Assembly: GCF_904849725.1 (NCBI RefSeq) | Contig: NC_058521.1 | Span: 558,702,176-558,766,175, forward strand | DNA: 64,000 nucleotides | DNA from: Hordeum vulgare subsp. vulgare | Taxonomy: Eukaryota > Streptophyta > Magnoliopsida > Poales > Poaceae | Reading direction: 5' to 3' | Shown here: positions 48,153 to 59,386 of the stretch, piece by piece | Layout of the letters: every line of letters starts with the position of its first letter | Numbering within the stretch: the first letter of the stretch is position 1 | Notes under the pieces: model-generated | The model's database searches: none | What the model saw: the letters and a program-made list of their open reading frames with translations, nothing else | Told to the model about the DNA's origin: nothing | Made by a program: the position numbers and the translations under genes

Positions 48153-48866
48153 TTGTCGCAAGGGGAGGGCCTGCCGGCTGGCCCAGGTGCGCAGGCTACG
48201 CCTCATGCTCTGGCTCCACCGCTCGTCCTCGACCCCAACTTCGCCTCCAAGAGGCTCACCTGCCTGTTCTCCCGGGTGCTGGTCGATGGTGGCAGCAGCA
48301 TCAACATCCTCTACCTCGACACTCTCCGCAAGCTCGGGCTCAAGGAGACGGACGTCCTGCCGACCAGCACTGTCTTTCACGGCATCATGCCTGGACAGTC
48401 CTGCTTGCCTATTGGCAAAATCCAGCTGGACGTCCTCTTCGGCGACAAGGCTCACTTCCGCCGAGAGTCCATATGGTTCGAGGTAGTGGACCTCAGCAGC
48501 CCGTATCACGCGCTGCTGGGCAGACCGGCTCTGGCCAAGTTCATGGCTATCCCGCACTACGCCTACCTGAAGATGAAGATGTCGGGTCTAAAGGGCATCA
48601 TCACCATTGCTCGCGACTACAAGAAGTCGCTCGAGTGCGCCCAAGATAGCAGCCGCCTCGCCGATGCCCTGGTGATTGCTGAGGAGAAGAGACAGATCGA
48701 CCGGCTCGTGGCCCAGGCTACCGAGCAGCCAGCGATCCCTTCCCCTCCGTCCCAGTCGGCCGGCGAGGGCTCGTTCAAGCCGGCCAAAGAGACCAAGCAA
48801 GTGCCACTCGTCCCTGCAAACCCCAAGCAATGCGTCACCATCGGGGCTGGCCTCAGCCCCAAATAG
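48153..48866 (+). pseudogene. Aspartic protease of the Tat-type gypsy element
   Basis: Retropepsin core: RVLVDGGSSINILY carries the active-site Asp in D-G-G form, usual for this lineage, and YHALLGRPALAKF the conserved second motif. The frame leads straight into RT but for a TAG at 48864-48866 in place of what is probably CAG. Confidence 0.82.
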
Positions 48867-50232
48867 GAAGGCGAGCTCATCGACTTCCTCCGTGAGAATC
48901 GAGACATTTTCGCATGGTCCCCCAAGGACATGCCGGGTGTTCCGAGGAAGTACGCCGAGCACAAACTTCACGTGCGACCGGATGCAAAGCCGGTAAAACA
49001 ACCCTTGCGCCGCTTCGCTGAGGGGAAGCAGCGCACAATTGGAGAAGAGATTACCCGGCTCCTTGCAGTCGGCTTCATCATGGAGGTTTTCCACCCGGAC
49101 TGGTTAGCCAATCCAGTCCTGGTGCTGAAAAAGAACAACACCTAACAAATGTGTATCGACTACACTAGCTCGAATAAGGCCTGTCCGAAAGACCCTTTCG
49201 CGTTGCCTAGGATAGATCAAGTGATCGACTCCACTGCAGGCTACGAAATGCTGTCATTTCTGGATGCTTATTTAGGCTACCATCAAATCAAGCTGGATCC
49301 AGCTGATCGCCTGAAGACCTCCTTCATCACGCCTTCGGGGCCTACTGCTACACCACCATGACGTTCGGTCTGAAGAACGCTGGTGCGACGTTCCAACGCT
49401 ACATGCAACAGTGCCTACTGCCATAGATCTGCAGAAACATCCACGTCTATGTGGGTGACATCATCGTCAAGACGAAGCAGTACTTCAGCCTCCTCGACGA
49501 TCTGCGGGAGACGTTCGCCAACCTGCGCGAATACAAGATCCGGCTCAACCCGAAGAAGTGCGTCTTTGGGGTTCTAGGCGACAAACTCTTTGGGTTCTTC
49601 ATGTCCGCTCGTGGCATCGAGGCGAACCCCGAGAAGATCGGCACCATCGAGCGGATGGTGCGGCCGGCTCAGATCCTAGACGTCCAGAAGTTCGTCGGCT
49701 GCCTAGCGTCCCTTAGCCGGTTCGTCAACCGGCTTGGCGAGAAGGCCCTTCCACTCTACCAGCTCATGAAGAAGACGACGAAATTCAAGTGGAACGACCA
49801 GGCGGACGAAGCCTTCCGCGACCTGAAGCGGGTCATCTCGAGCCTGCCAATCTTGGCAGCGCCGGCTGAAAGGAAACCCATACTCATATACATTGCAGCG
49901 ACCACTTGCGTGGTTAGTGTAGTGTTGGTAGTTCAACGCAAGGAGGAGGGCAAGGTACTGTTAGTGCAGCGCCCTATCTACTACCTCAGCGAGGTCTTGT
50001 CCGCCTCCAAGCAGAACTATCCCCACTACCAAAAAATGTGTTATGGTGTTTACCTTGATGCAAAGAAGTTAAAGCAATACTTCCAGGAGCATGCCATCAC
50101 CGTGGTGAGCACTGCTCCACTTTCAGAAATCATGGGCAACCGTGATGCCCAAGTGGTCCATCGCCATGGCAGACCACGATATCCGCTACAAGCCATACAA
50201 GTCTTAGCAGCTAGACAAGCGGGCAGAAAGCA
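48867..50232 (+). pseudogene. Reverse transcriptase and RNase H of the Tat-type gypsy element
   Basis: RT: FAWSPKDMPGVP, then NPVLVLKKNN, a stop at 49143-49145, MCIDYTSSNKACPKDPF, and SFLDAYLGYHQI with the first Asp. A frameshift near 49345 and a TAG near 49425 follow. The catalytic box reads YVGD (about 49450) for the usual YVDD. The connection and RNase H follow (FVGCLASLSRFVNRLGEKALPLY, then PIYYLSEVL and YCKMCYGV-like text). A further frameshift lies near 50140. Sequence is lost after about 50232, where a foreign segment begins. Confidence 0.82.
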
Positions 50233-51926
50233 AGTGAGAGAAAAGGGCGAACAAAAAAAGGCAAACGAAAAAAAGGCAATTTTTTTTGTAAATTTTTGTT
50301 TTCCAGAAGTGGGGGAGAGGAAAACGAGAGGCAAAAAAGTAAATGCAAGAGATGAGTTTGCGACACTTACTTGGATGAGTTCTTGACTTGATCCTCACCT
50401 GCAACGGCGCGAGAAATCCTTCTGCTGCCTCTTGAGCTTGCGTTGGTTTTTCCCTTGAAGAGGAAAGGGTGATGCAGCACTGGAGCAGTAAGTATTTCCC
50501 TCAGTTTGAGAACCAATGTATCAATCGAATAGGAGTATCGCGTCAAGTCTAGAGTACCTGCGCAAACACAAAAGAGCTTGCACCTAACGCCATAAAGGGG
50601 TTGTCAATCCCTTCAAGATTGATTGCAAAGTGAGATCTGATGGCGGAAAGTGCAACGAAGTAAAAGAGTAAGGCTGAAAATATGGTGTGAAGTAGACCCG
50701 GGGGCCATAGTGTTCACTAGAGGCTTCTCTCAAAATAGCAAATATTACGATGGGTGAACAAATTACCGTCAAGCAATTGATAGAACCGCGAAAGGTCATG
50801 ACGATATCTAAGGCAATGATCATACATATAGGCATCATGTCCGAGACAAGTAGAACGATACTTTGTGCATCTACTACTATTACTCCACACATCGACCACT
50901 ATCCAGCATGCATCTAGTGTATTGAGTTCATGACGAACAGAGTAACGCCTTAAGCAAGATGACATGATGTATAGGGATAAACTCAAACCAATGATGAAAA
51001 CCCCATCTTTTTACCCTTGATGGCAACAACACGATGCGTGCCTCGCTACCCCTTCTATCACTAGGTGAGGTCACCGCACGGTATGAACCCAAAACCAAGC
51101 ACTTCTCCCATTGCAAGAATAATAGATCAAGTTGGCCAAACAAAACCCACAACTCGAAGAGAATTACAAGGATATGAAATCATGCATAAGAGAGATCAGA
51201 AGAAACTCAAATAATATTCATAGATAATCTGATCATAAATCCACAATTCATCAGATCTCGACAAACACACCGCAAAGAAGATTACATCGGATAGATCTCC
51301 ATGAAGATCATGGAGAACTTTGTATTGAAGATCCAAGAGACAGAAGAAGCCATCTAGCTACTAGCTATGGACCCGACGGTCTATGGTGAACTACTCATGC
51401 ATCATCAGAGAGGTCATGGTGTTGATGAAGAAGCCCTCTATATCTGAACCCCCCCTCTGGCAGGGCACCAGAACGTGCCCCAGATGGGATTTTGCGGAGA
51501 CAGAAGCTTGCGGCGGCGGAAAAGTATTTTCGTGGATCTCTCGCGCAGTTTTGGAATTTTTCTGGATTTATAGGCAGAAGAGGTAGGGCAGACGTGCCAC
51601 AGGGGGCCCACAAGCCTGCTAGGCACGGGCCCCCTGGACGCGCCTAGGGGGCTTGTGGGGTCCCCTGCTGGCCCCTGCCTTGGTTCTCAAGTTTGGCGCG
51701 TATCTTCTGTTCCGGAAAAAATCTTTTCGAAAGTTCTATTCCGTTTGGACACGGTTTAAAATCCTCCTCTGAAAAGGGTAAAAAACACGGAAAAAACAGG
51801 ATCTGACACTTGGCACTGAGTTAATAAGTTAGTCCCAAAAAAGTTATAAAAGGCATACAAAACATCCAAAGTTTGAGAAGATAATAGCATGGAACTATCA
51901 AAAATTATAGATACGTTCGAGACGTA
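50233..51926 (-). mobile_element. Truncated Athila-lineage (Sabrina/WHAM-like) element: internal stub plus LTR
   Basis: Minus orientation. 50423-51926 is an LTR, whose plus-strand start TGCTGCCTCTTGAGC and end ATACGTTCGAGACGTA fit the family. At 50395-50412 the plus strand reads ACCTGCAACGGCGCGA, a decayed Asp-tRNA PBS. 50233-50394 is interior, A-rich. The other LTR and most of the interior are missing, and roughly 0.5 kb of the host integrase is lost with them. The last three bases of the LTR (TCA) are also missing. Confidence 0.65.
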
Positions 51927-51976
51927 ACTGTGCCTTTCAAGACGGCTCGTGGTGGCATGACCCACCTCCTGGTAGT
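51927..51976 (+). pseudogene. Integrase fragment of the Tat-type gypsy, between two insertions
   Basis: Only 50 bp, but it reads VPFKTARGGMTHLLV, which leads into VAVDKFTKW at 53491. It is a clean island of host sequence between two Athila-type insertions. Confidence 0.75.
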
Positions 51977-53490
51977 TGATGACCCACAAGTATAGGGGAT
52001 AAATCATAGTCCTTTCGATAAGTAAGAGTGTCGAACCCAACGAGGAGCAGAAGGATCTGACAAGTGGTTTTCAGCAAGGAAATATCTACAAGCACTGAAA
52101 TTATCGGTAATAAGTGATTGTGTGGTGAGATGATTCGTAGCGAGCAACAAGTAACAAAAGTAGCAACGGTGCAGCAAAGTGGCCTAATCCCTTTTGTAGC
52201 AAGGGACAAGCCTGGACAAAGTCTTATAGGAGGAAAAACGCTCCCGAGGACACACGGGAATTTCTGTCATGCTAGTTTTCATCATGTTCATATGATTCGC
52301 GTTCGTTACTTTGATAGTTTGATATGTGGGTGGACCGGCGCTTGGGTACTGCCCTTACTTGGACAACCATCCCACTTATGATTAACCCCTCTCGCAAGCA
52401 TCCGCAACTACGAAAGAAGAATTAAGACAAAGTCTAACCATAGCATTAAACTAGTGGATCCAAATCAGCCCCTTACGAAGCAACGCATAAACTAGGGTTT
52501 AAGCTTCTGTCACTCTAGCAACCCATCATCTACTTACTACTTCCCAATGCCTTCCTCTAGGCCCAAATAATGGTGAAGTGTTATGTAGTCGACTTCACAT
52601 AACACCACTAGAGGAAAAACAACATACAACACATCAAAATATCGAACGAATACCAAATTCACATGACTACTATTAGCATGACTTATCCCATGTCCTCAGG
52701 AACAAAAGTAACTACTCACAAAGCATAATCACATTCATGACCAGAGAGGTAATGAGTAGCACCAAGGATCTGAACATAAACTCTTCCACCAAATAATCCA
52801 ACTAGCATCAACTACAAAGAGTAATCAACACTACTAGCAACCTTACAAGTACCAGTCGGAGTCGCGAGACGGAGATTGGTTACAAGTGATGAACTAGGGT
52901 TTGGAGATGAGATGGTGCTGATGAAGATGTTGATGGTGACGAGTCCCCTCCAATGAGAGGAGTGTTGGTGATGACGATGGCGACGATTTCCCTCTCCGGG
53001 AGGGAAGTTTCCCCGGCAGGATCGTCCTGCCGGAGCTCTAGATTGGTTTTGCTCAAGTTCCGCCTCGTGGCGGCGGCGAATCCATGAAAAAGCTCCTCCC
53101 CGATTTTTTTCTGGACGAATTATAGCAGAAGAGGGGGGCCAGTTGGCTAGCAGGCTGCCCACAAGCCCCCTTGGCGCGACCAGGGGGTGGCCGCGCCAAG
53201 CAGGCTTGTGGACACGTGCTGGCGCCCCTCTGGCGCTTCTTCGGCCCAGTATTTTTTATAAATCCGGAAAAAATCCTTGTTGATTTTTATGGCATTTGGA
53301 GTTGCGCAGAATAGGTATCTCAACTTTGCTCCTCTTTCAGGCCACAATTCCAGCTGTCGGCATTCTCCCTCTTCATGTAAACCTTGCAAAATAAGAGAGA
53401 AAAGGCATAAGTATTGTACCGTGAAGTGAAATAACAGCCCAAGAAGCGATAAATATCAACATGAAAACATGATGCAAAATGGACGTATCA
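51977..53490 (-). mobile_element. Solo LTR of an Athila-lineage element, 1,514 bp
   Basis: TGATGACCCACAAGTATAGG at the left to GGACGTATCA at the right, with integrase sequence directly on both sides. Flanks are gtagt and gtagc, a 5-bp duplication with one transition. No interior is present, so this is the product of LTR-LTR recombination. It carries a conserved ccacaagcc/ggcttgtgg inverted repeat at 53159-53211. Confidence 0.85.
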
Positions 53491-53988
53491 GTAGCCGTCG
53501 ACAAATTCACCAAGTGGATCGAGGCTAGACCTATCAAGAAGCTTGATGGCCCCACGGCTGTCAAGTTCATCACGGACATCTCTGTTCAATACGGCGTCCC
53601 CCACGGCATCATCACCGACAACGACACTAACTTCGCCAAAGGCGCTATGGCGCTCTACTGCTCCAAGGTAGGCATCCGGTTCGACTTGGCGTCAGTGGAA
53701 CATCCCCAGTCTAACGGCCAGGTAGAGAGTGCCAACGGCCTGATCCTGGCCGGCATCAAGCCAAGACTGGTGGCACCACTTGTCAGGTCAGCCGGCTGCT
53801 GGATCGAAGAACTGCCGGTTGTACTATGGAGCCTCCGTACCACGCCCAACTGGTTGACCGGCTTCACTCCGTTCTTCCTTGTATACGGGTCCGAGGCCAT
53901 TATCCCTACGGATATCGAGTTTGAGTCGCCTCATGTCACCTTGTACATGGAAACGAAGGCGAAGGAGGCAAGAGAAGACGGTGTGGAT
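53491..53988 (+). pseudogene. Integrase core of the Tat-type gypsy element
   Basis: Reads VAVDKFTKWIEARPIKK (first catalytic Asp), IITDNDTNFAKG (second Asp; the family has DNGTNF) and HPQSNGQVESANGLI (Glu; the family has VERANG). Then comes LPVVLWSLRTTPN and TPFFLVYGSEAI. The frame is open to the next insertion at 53989 and resumes in phase at 63837. The substitutions near catalytic residues suggest decay. Confidence 0.85.
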
Positions 53989-55569
53989 TGATAACCCACA
54001 AGTATAGGGGATCGCAACAGTTTTCGAGGGTAGAGTATTCAACCCAAATTTGTTGGTTCGCCAAAGGGGAAGCGAAAGAATATTCTGAAGTATTAGCAAC
54101 TGAGTTTGTCAGATTCAACCACACCTGAAAGATTAGTGTCTGCAAGCAAAGTATCAGTAGCAAAGTAGTATGATAGCAACGGTGCGAGAAACGATCTGTT
54201 GACGACAGACTATTTCTAACTGTTGTATCAATGGCGCCAGTAAGTTGCACGTGGGCGAGTAACTATTCTTCCCCGACAACAGTGTCAGAAAAGGATCTTG
54301 CAACAAGTAACAACGGAGTAGCAAGGAACAATAGTAGCAGCATCAGCAAAGTAACAGTACTAGCAACAGTAGCAGCAAAGTGGCCCAATCCCTTTTGTAG
54401 CAAGGGACAAGCCTGGACAAGGTAACGAAGCAATGACCAATAGTAAAAGACTCGTAGGCAGTGGATCGGCGATGGATGAGTATGACGGATGTGATTCATC
54501 ATGTAACAGCTATAACACAGAGATATATGTAACTAGCTCCCGTTCGTCAATCTAATGTAGGCATGTATTCCGTATGTAGTCATACGTGCTTAGGAAAAAG
54601 AACTTGTATGACATCTATTGTCCATCCCTCCCGTGGCAGCGGGGTCCTAATGGAAACTACGGGATATTAAGGTTCTCCTTTTAATAAAGAACCGTACCAA
54701 TGCATTAACACTTGGTGAATACATGAACTCCTCATACTATGGTCATCTCCGGGAGTGGTTCCGGCTATTGTCACTCCGGGGTTGCCGGGTCATAACACAT
54801 AGTAGGTGACTACAACTTGCAAGATAGGATCTAAAACACACATATATTGGCGACAACATAATAGGTTCAGATCTGAAATCATGGCAATCGGGCCCTAGTG
54901 ACAAGCATTAAGCATAGCCAAGTGGTAGCCACATCAATCTAGAACATAGTGGATACTAGGGATCAATCCCCGTCAAAACTAACTCGATTACATGATAGAT
55001 CTCATCCAACTCATCACCGTCCAGCAAGCCTACGAAGATTACTCACGAACGATGAAGAACATCATGGAATTGTCGATGGAGGAAGGTTGATGATGACGAT
55101 GGCAATGACTTCCCCTCTCCGGAGCCCGGAACGGACTCCAGATCTGCTCTCCAGATGAAGAACATGAGGTGGCGGCGCCTCCGTATCGTAAAATGTGATG
55201 AAACCTTCTCTCTAATTTTTTTCCGGGCGAGAAGGAAGATATAGAGCTGAGTTTGGGGGTGGTGGTGCCACATGGGCCCCACAAGCCCTCACATAGCAGC
55301 CTAGGGGGTGGCTGCGGCCTGTGGGCTTGTGGCCCACTGGCACGCCCCCTCCGGTGGATCTTTGCGCGGGTATTTTTCTTTTATTCCAGAAAAAATCTCC
55401 ATAAATTTTCAGGACATCCCGAGAACTTTTATTTCTGCACAAAAACAACACCATGGCAATTCTGCTGAAAACAGCGTCAGTCCGGGTTAGTTCCATTCAA
55501 ATCATGCAAATTAGAGTCCAAAACAAGGGAAAAAGAGTTCGAAAAAGTAGATACGACGGAGACGTATCA
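53989..55569 (-). repeat. Left (3') LTR of the Athila-type element, 1,581 bp
   Basis: Very similar to the LTR at 62250, base for base over long stretches, with a few substitutions and small indels (for example in the AGC-rich run near 54330-54375). That indicates a fairly recent insertion. Confidence 0.88.
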
Positions 55570-57671
55570 ACTCCCCCAAGCTTAAAGCCTTGCTTGTCTT
55601 CAAGCAATTCAGTTGACGAACTGAAAGAGACAAAAGAAAAACTTTGACGAACTCTGTTTGATCTTGTTGTTGCCACTATGTCTAACTCATATCCAGAGTT
55701 TCAGCAAGATCACAAGCAAACCACATAAGCAAATGACATCTAGGTCTCACGGTAAACTCGTATCAATGGCATAATCAATTAGCGAGCAAATAATAATAAG
55801 CCTCAAATGTCAACAGTTCAATCTGAACAACATGAAGTAGTACGAATAGATGGTATCTCGCTAGCTCTTTCTGAGACCGCAAAACATAAATGCAGAGCAC
55901 CTTCAAAGACCAAGGGCTGACTAAACATTGTAATTCAAGGCAATGAAGATCCAGTCACTGTCATGCTCAACACAGTTAAAAGCAAAACATATAAATGACA
56001 GAGGTGCTCTCTAATTGGTGATTTTATAAGAGGAGGATGACTCAACAGGAACATAAATAGACAAGCCCTTCGCAGAGGGAAGCATTGATTTGTAGAGGTG
56101 CCAGAGCTCAAGCTTTGAAAACAGAGATAATAATTTTGGGTGGCATGCTTTCATTGTCAATGCAATGACTAAGAGTTCTCAACATCTTCCATGCTACACA
56201 TGCTATAGGCGGTTCCCATACAGAAAAGTAAAGTTTTGACTCCCCCAACCACCAATCAATCACACACCACGGCTAGCCGACTCCTCGGGTACCGTCCATA
56301 CCAACAACAATCCTGGGGGAGTTTTGTTTGCAATTATCTTTTTGATTTGAGCATGGAACTGGGAATTTCAATTACCGGCCCCTTTCTCGTGAATGATAGT
56401 GAATAAACACATATCGAGGATAACATGCCTAGCATGGAAGATACCAATAGCCCCCTGTCACCACATGATTGGTTCGGGCATGCAAAACAAATTATTTCTT
56501 GAAGGTTTAGAGAGTGGCACATGCAAATTTACTTGGAACGGCAGGTAGATACCGCACATAGGTAGGTATGGTGGACTCATATGGAACAAGTTTGGGTTTT
56601 ATGGAGGTGGATGCACAAGCAGTATTCCCGCTTAGTACGAGTGAAGGCTAGCAAAATACTGGGGAGCGACCAACTAGAGAGCGGCAACGGTCATCAAAAT
56701 GCATTGAGATTAACTAGCATTAAGTGCAAGCATGAGTAGGACACAAATCACCATGAACATGAACATCATAGAGGCTATGTTGATTTTGTTTCAACTACAT
56801 GCGTGAACATGCGCCAAGTCAAGCCACTTGAATCATTCAAAGGAGGATACCATCCTATCATACTACAACACAGTCATCTCAGCATTCATGTGGGCATCCA
56901 AGACAAACCATTATAACCTCCTAGCTAAGTAAGCATGACATAAGCAACTATGATCTCTATGTTGTCATTGCAAACATGTTTCTGTCACAACAAAGCTGAA
57001 CTAGGAACAGTGAGCTAGTCATATTTACAAAAACAAAATAGATCGAGTTCATACCAGCTTTTCCAGGCTCAGTCACTTCATCATATATCATCATTATTGC
57101 CTTTCACTTGCACGACCGAATGATGTGAATAATAATAAGAGTGCTCGTGCATTGGACTAAAGCTGGAATCTGCAAGCAAACACAAATGAGAAGACAAAGT
57201 AACATGGCTCTTTGAAAGCTAAACGGGTATGCATGCAAGAGCCACTAAACATTGTAACCAATATCTTCTACCTTGACCCAAAGATAAAGAAAACTATCTA
57301 CACGGGAAAGCTCCCATCAAGCAAAAGAAGAAAAAGAAAATCTTTTTGGGTTTTCTCAAACTAGAAAGACACACGAAAAGAAAACGAGAAAAAGAAAATA
57401 ACACTAGCATGGATGATACAGTGGCAAAGTGTGAACACCGGCTAACAAAGTGAAAGCATAAGCAAGAATGTAAAGTCGGTGAGAACACGTACTCCCCCAA
57501 GCTTAGGCTTTTGGCCTAACTCGGTCTACTCCCAAGGAGGGAAATAACCAACTCCGGGGTACTCCGGAGTGGACTGAGGATGCCACTGTTGTGTGAGCTC
57601 CTCTGGCTCCCACAGATAAATTGGCGTCTGGTACTCGACTGGTGGCTCGGGCACGGGCACCTGTGGTTGGG
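55570..57671 (-). other. Internal non-coding part of the Athila-type element
   Basis: About 2.1 kb between the 3' LTR and the Athila-type ORF. AT-rich, with no supported gene on either strand. Begins with the polypurine tract; the plus strand reads ACTCCCCCAAGCTTAAAGCC at 55570, and a similar CTCCCCCAAGCTTAGG block recurs at 57491. Confidence 0.6.
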
Positions 57672-58595
57672 CTAAGCCCCAATATGCGTAGATGTCCGAG
57701 GGCATAATAATGTACCTGCTGCATGAAGATTGAACAAAGAAGGAGCAGACAAAGTAATAGTCTCACGAGTACCCTGACTAAATAGCAGGTTATAAATCAT
57801 CCTTCTATTTATATCTCTATCAAGAAAGTCATGGCGAACCATGCTATCGTAATCTAGATATCTCTCGGGAAGAAGAATCTCTTCTTCCTCCTCCAGTCTA
57901 ATAGGTATCCCAAAGTGTCTAGCAAGACGGGTAGCATAGATACCTCCATAGACAACACCTTTAGAATGGTTCAGGTTCAATCGTTGAGCTACTATAGCGC
58001 CCAAGCTAAAAGTTTTATCATTATAAAGGGCTTCGCGCAAGACCGCAAGATCTGGGGAACTAAGTGACCCAGCTTTCCCACGGCCAACCAAACATTTTCC
58101 CACAAATAGTGAGAAGTACCGAAGCACAGGAAAATGAATCCTAGCAGCTCTAGCGCAAGACACTCCTCTCTCCTCTCATACAGTAATAGTACCGATGAAA
58201 GCTTCCAAGTCCCGTGGACGAGGTTCATGAATATCCCAAACAAAAGGCAATTTGCAAACATTGCAAAAATCCTGGAGTGAAACGCGTTGGGGGATATCAT
58301 AAAGTTTAAACTCAACCATAGGAGGATTCTTCCTCGGATAGAAGTTAAAGCTTTGTATGAAGATATTAGTGAGGAGGAGGTATTGCGGACACTTATATTC
58401 AATGAAGTCGGTAAGGCCTGCGCTTTCCACCAAGTGATAAAAGTCCTCATAAATTCCAGCGGTGCGTAAGAACACGTCGCTTGGCCACTCGCACGCTCGA
58501 ACTTCCGCGACTCGAGGAACCAGATACTTGGGCTTCTTCTCACTTCCATCATCCTTGGGGTCACGGCTTGACGAGCCTCTTAAGAACCTCCTCAT
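57672..58595 (-). pseudogene. Athila-type ORF downstream of protease (ATHILA ORF-1 family-like)
   Basis: On the minus strand, frames starting at 58595 and 58163 carry text typical of the plant ATHILA ORF family: YLVPRVAEVRACEWPSD, FLRTAGIYEDFYHLVE, DFIEYKCPQYLLLT, IPQRVSLQDFCNVCKLPF, then LREALYNDKTFSLGAI and IYATRLARHFGIPI. The two frames are separated by a frameshift near 58170. Its function is not known; in full Athila elements an ORF in this place has been considered env-like, but I see no signal peptide or clear membrane segment that would show this. Confidence 0.65.
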
Positions 58596-59386
58596 CTTTT
58601 CCCCTTTCTATCTCTGAAATTTTTAGTGACTCTAAGGAAAAGTGAACAAGGCTCAACAAAACTCGTAGCAACTACTCCAACAAGTGCCTAGAGGCCATAT
58701 TACGCATCAAAACTACTTGGGACCAGCTAAAATCAGCATGCAAAGCTCAAGAACATGGTCACCAAGGCAGCAAAAATACGCGAAATATAAGGCACTAGAG
58801 AAAAAACTAATTGGACCAATGGAGGAGTCACTTACCAAGGAGTAATTTCCCCACAACAGTTCGGAGAACGGTGATTTGAGCAAAGAGATCGAAAATCCCA
58901 GCAAGAGGAGCAAGAACACGGGTTTGAGCTGTGAAACAATTTTTCTGGAGGTAGGAGAACCAGATGAGAGCAAGAATGAGTGGAGGGGGTGCCTGTGGGA
59001 CCCACAAGCCTGGGTGGCATGACCAGGGGGGGTGCCCGCGCCCCTAGGGCTTGTGGCCCACTGGTGTGGCCCCCAGACAAACTCTTTGTCTCAGAATTTT
59101 TCAAAAACTCCAGAAAAAATCATACTTGATTTTCACGGCGTTCGGAGAACTTTTATTTTCGGGGTACTTTTCTACCGGACGCTAAAACAGAAAACAGGGA
59201 AAACTAAACTAAATCTATCATTTTTCTTCTAAGCAACCTAAAGTGAAAGCTTGGAACAGAGGTTCATGACTCCTCGATTCATCCATCTCATGGTCATCGA
59301 AAGAAAATCCGTCAATGAGGTTGATCAAGTCTCCTCGACAAACCTTTTCGAATCGCAAAAGAAGACGGAGAATTTCCGAATAGTCA
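58596..59386 (-). other. Region where pol is absent, with an LTR-like segment
   Basis: In an autonomous Athila element RT, RNase H and integrase would lie here. Instead there are 790 bp with no RT or integrase motif. 58985-59215 resembles the LTRs: ccacaagcc (59002) and ggcttgtgg (59048) flank a GC-rich loop, then CCAGAAAAAATC and GAGAACTTTTATTTT follow as in 55380-55435. Confidence 0.6.

Noticed and set aside
57294..57500. Phe-rich small frames in the Athila interior as membrane proteins
   Set aside because: They come from the A-rich plus strand read as minus-strand Phe codons (FFFFF) and have no family support.
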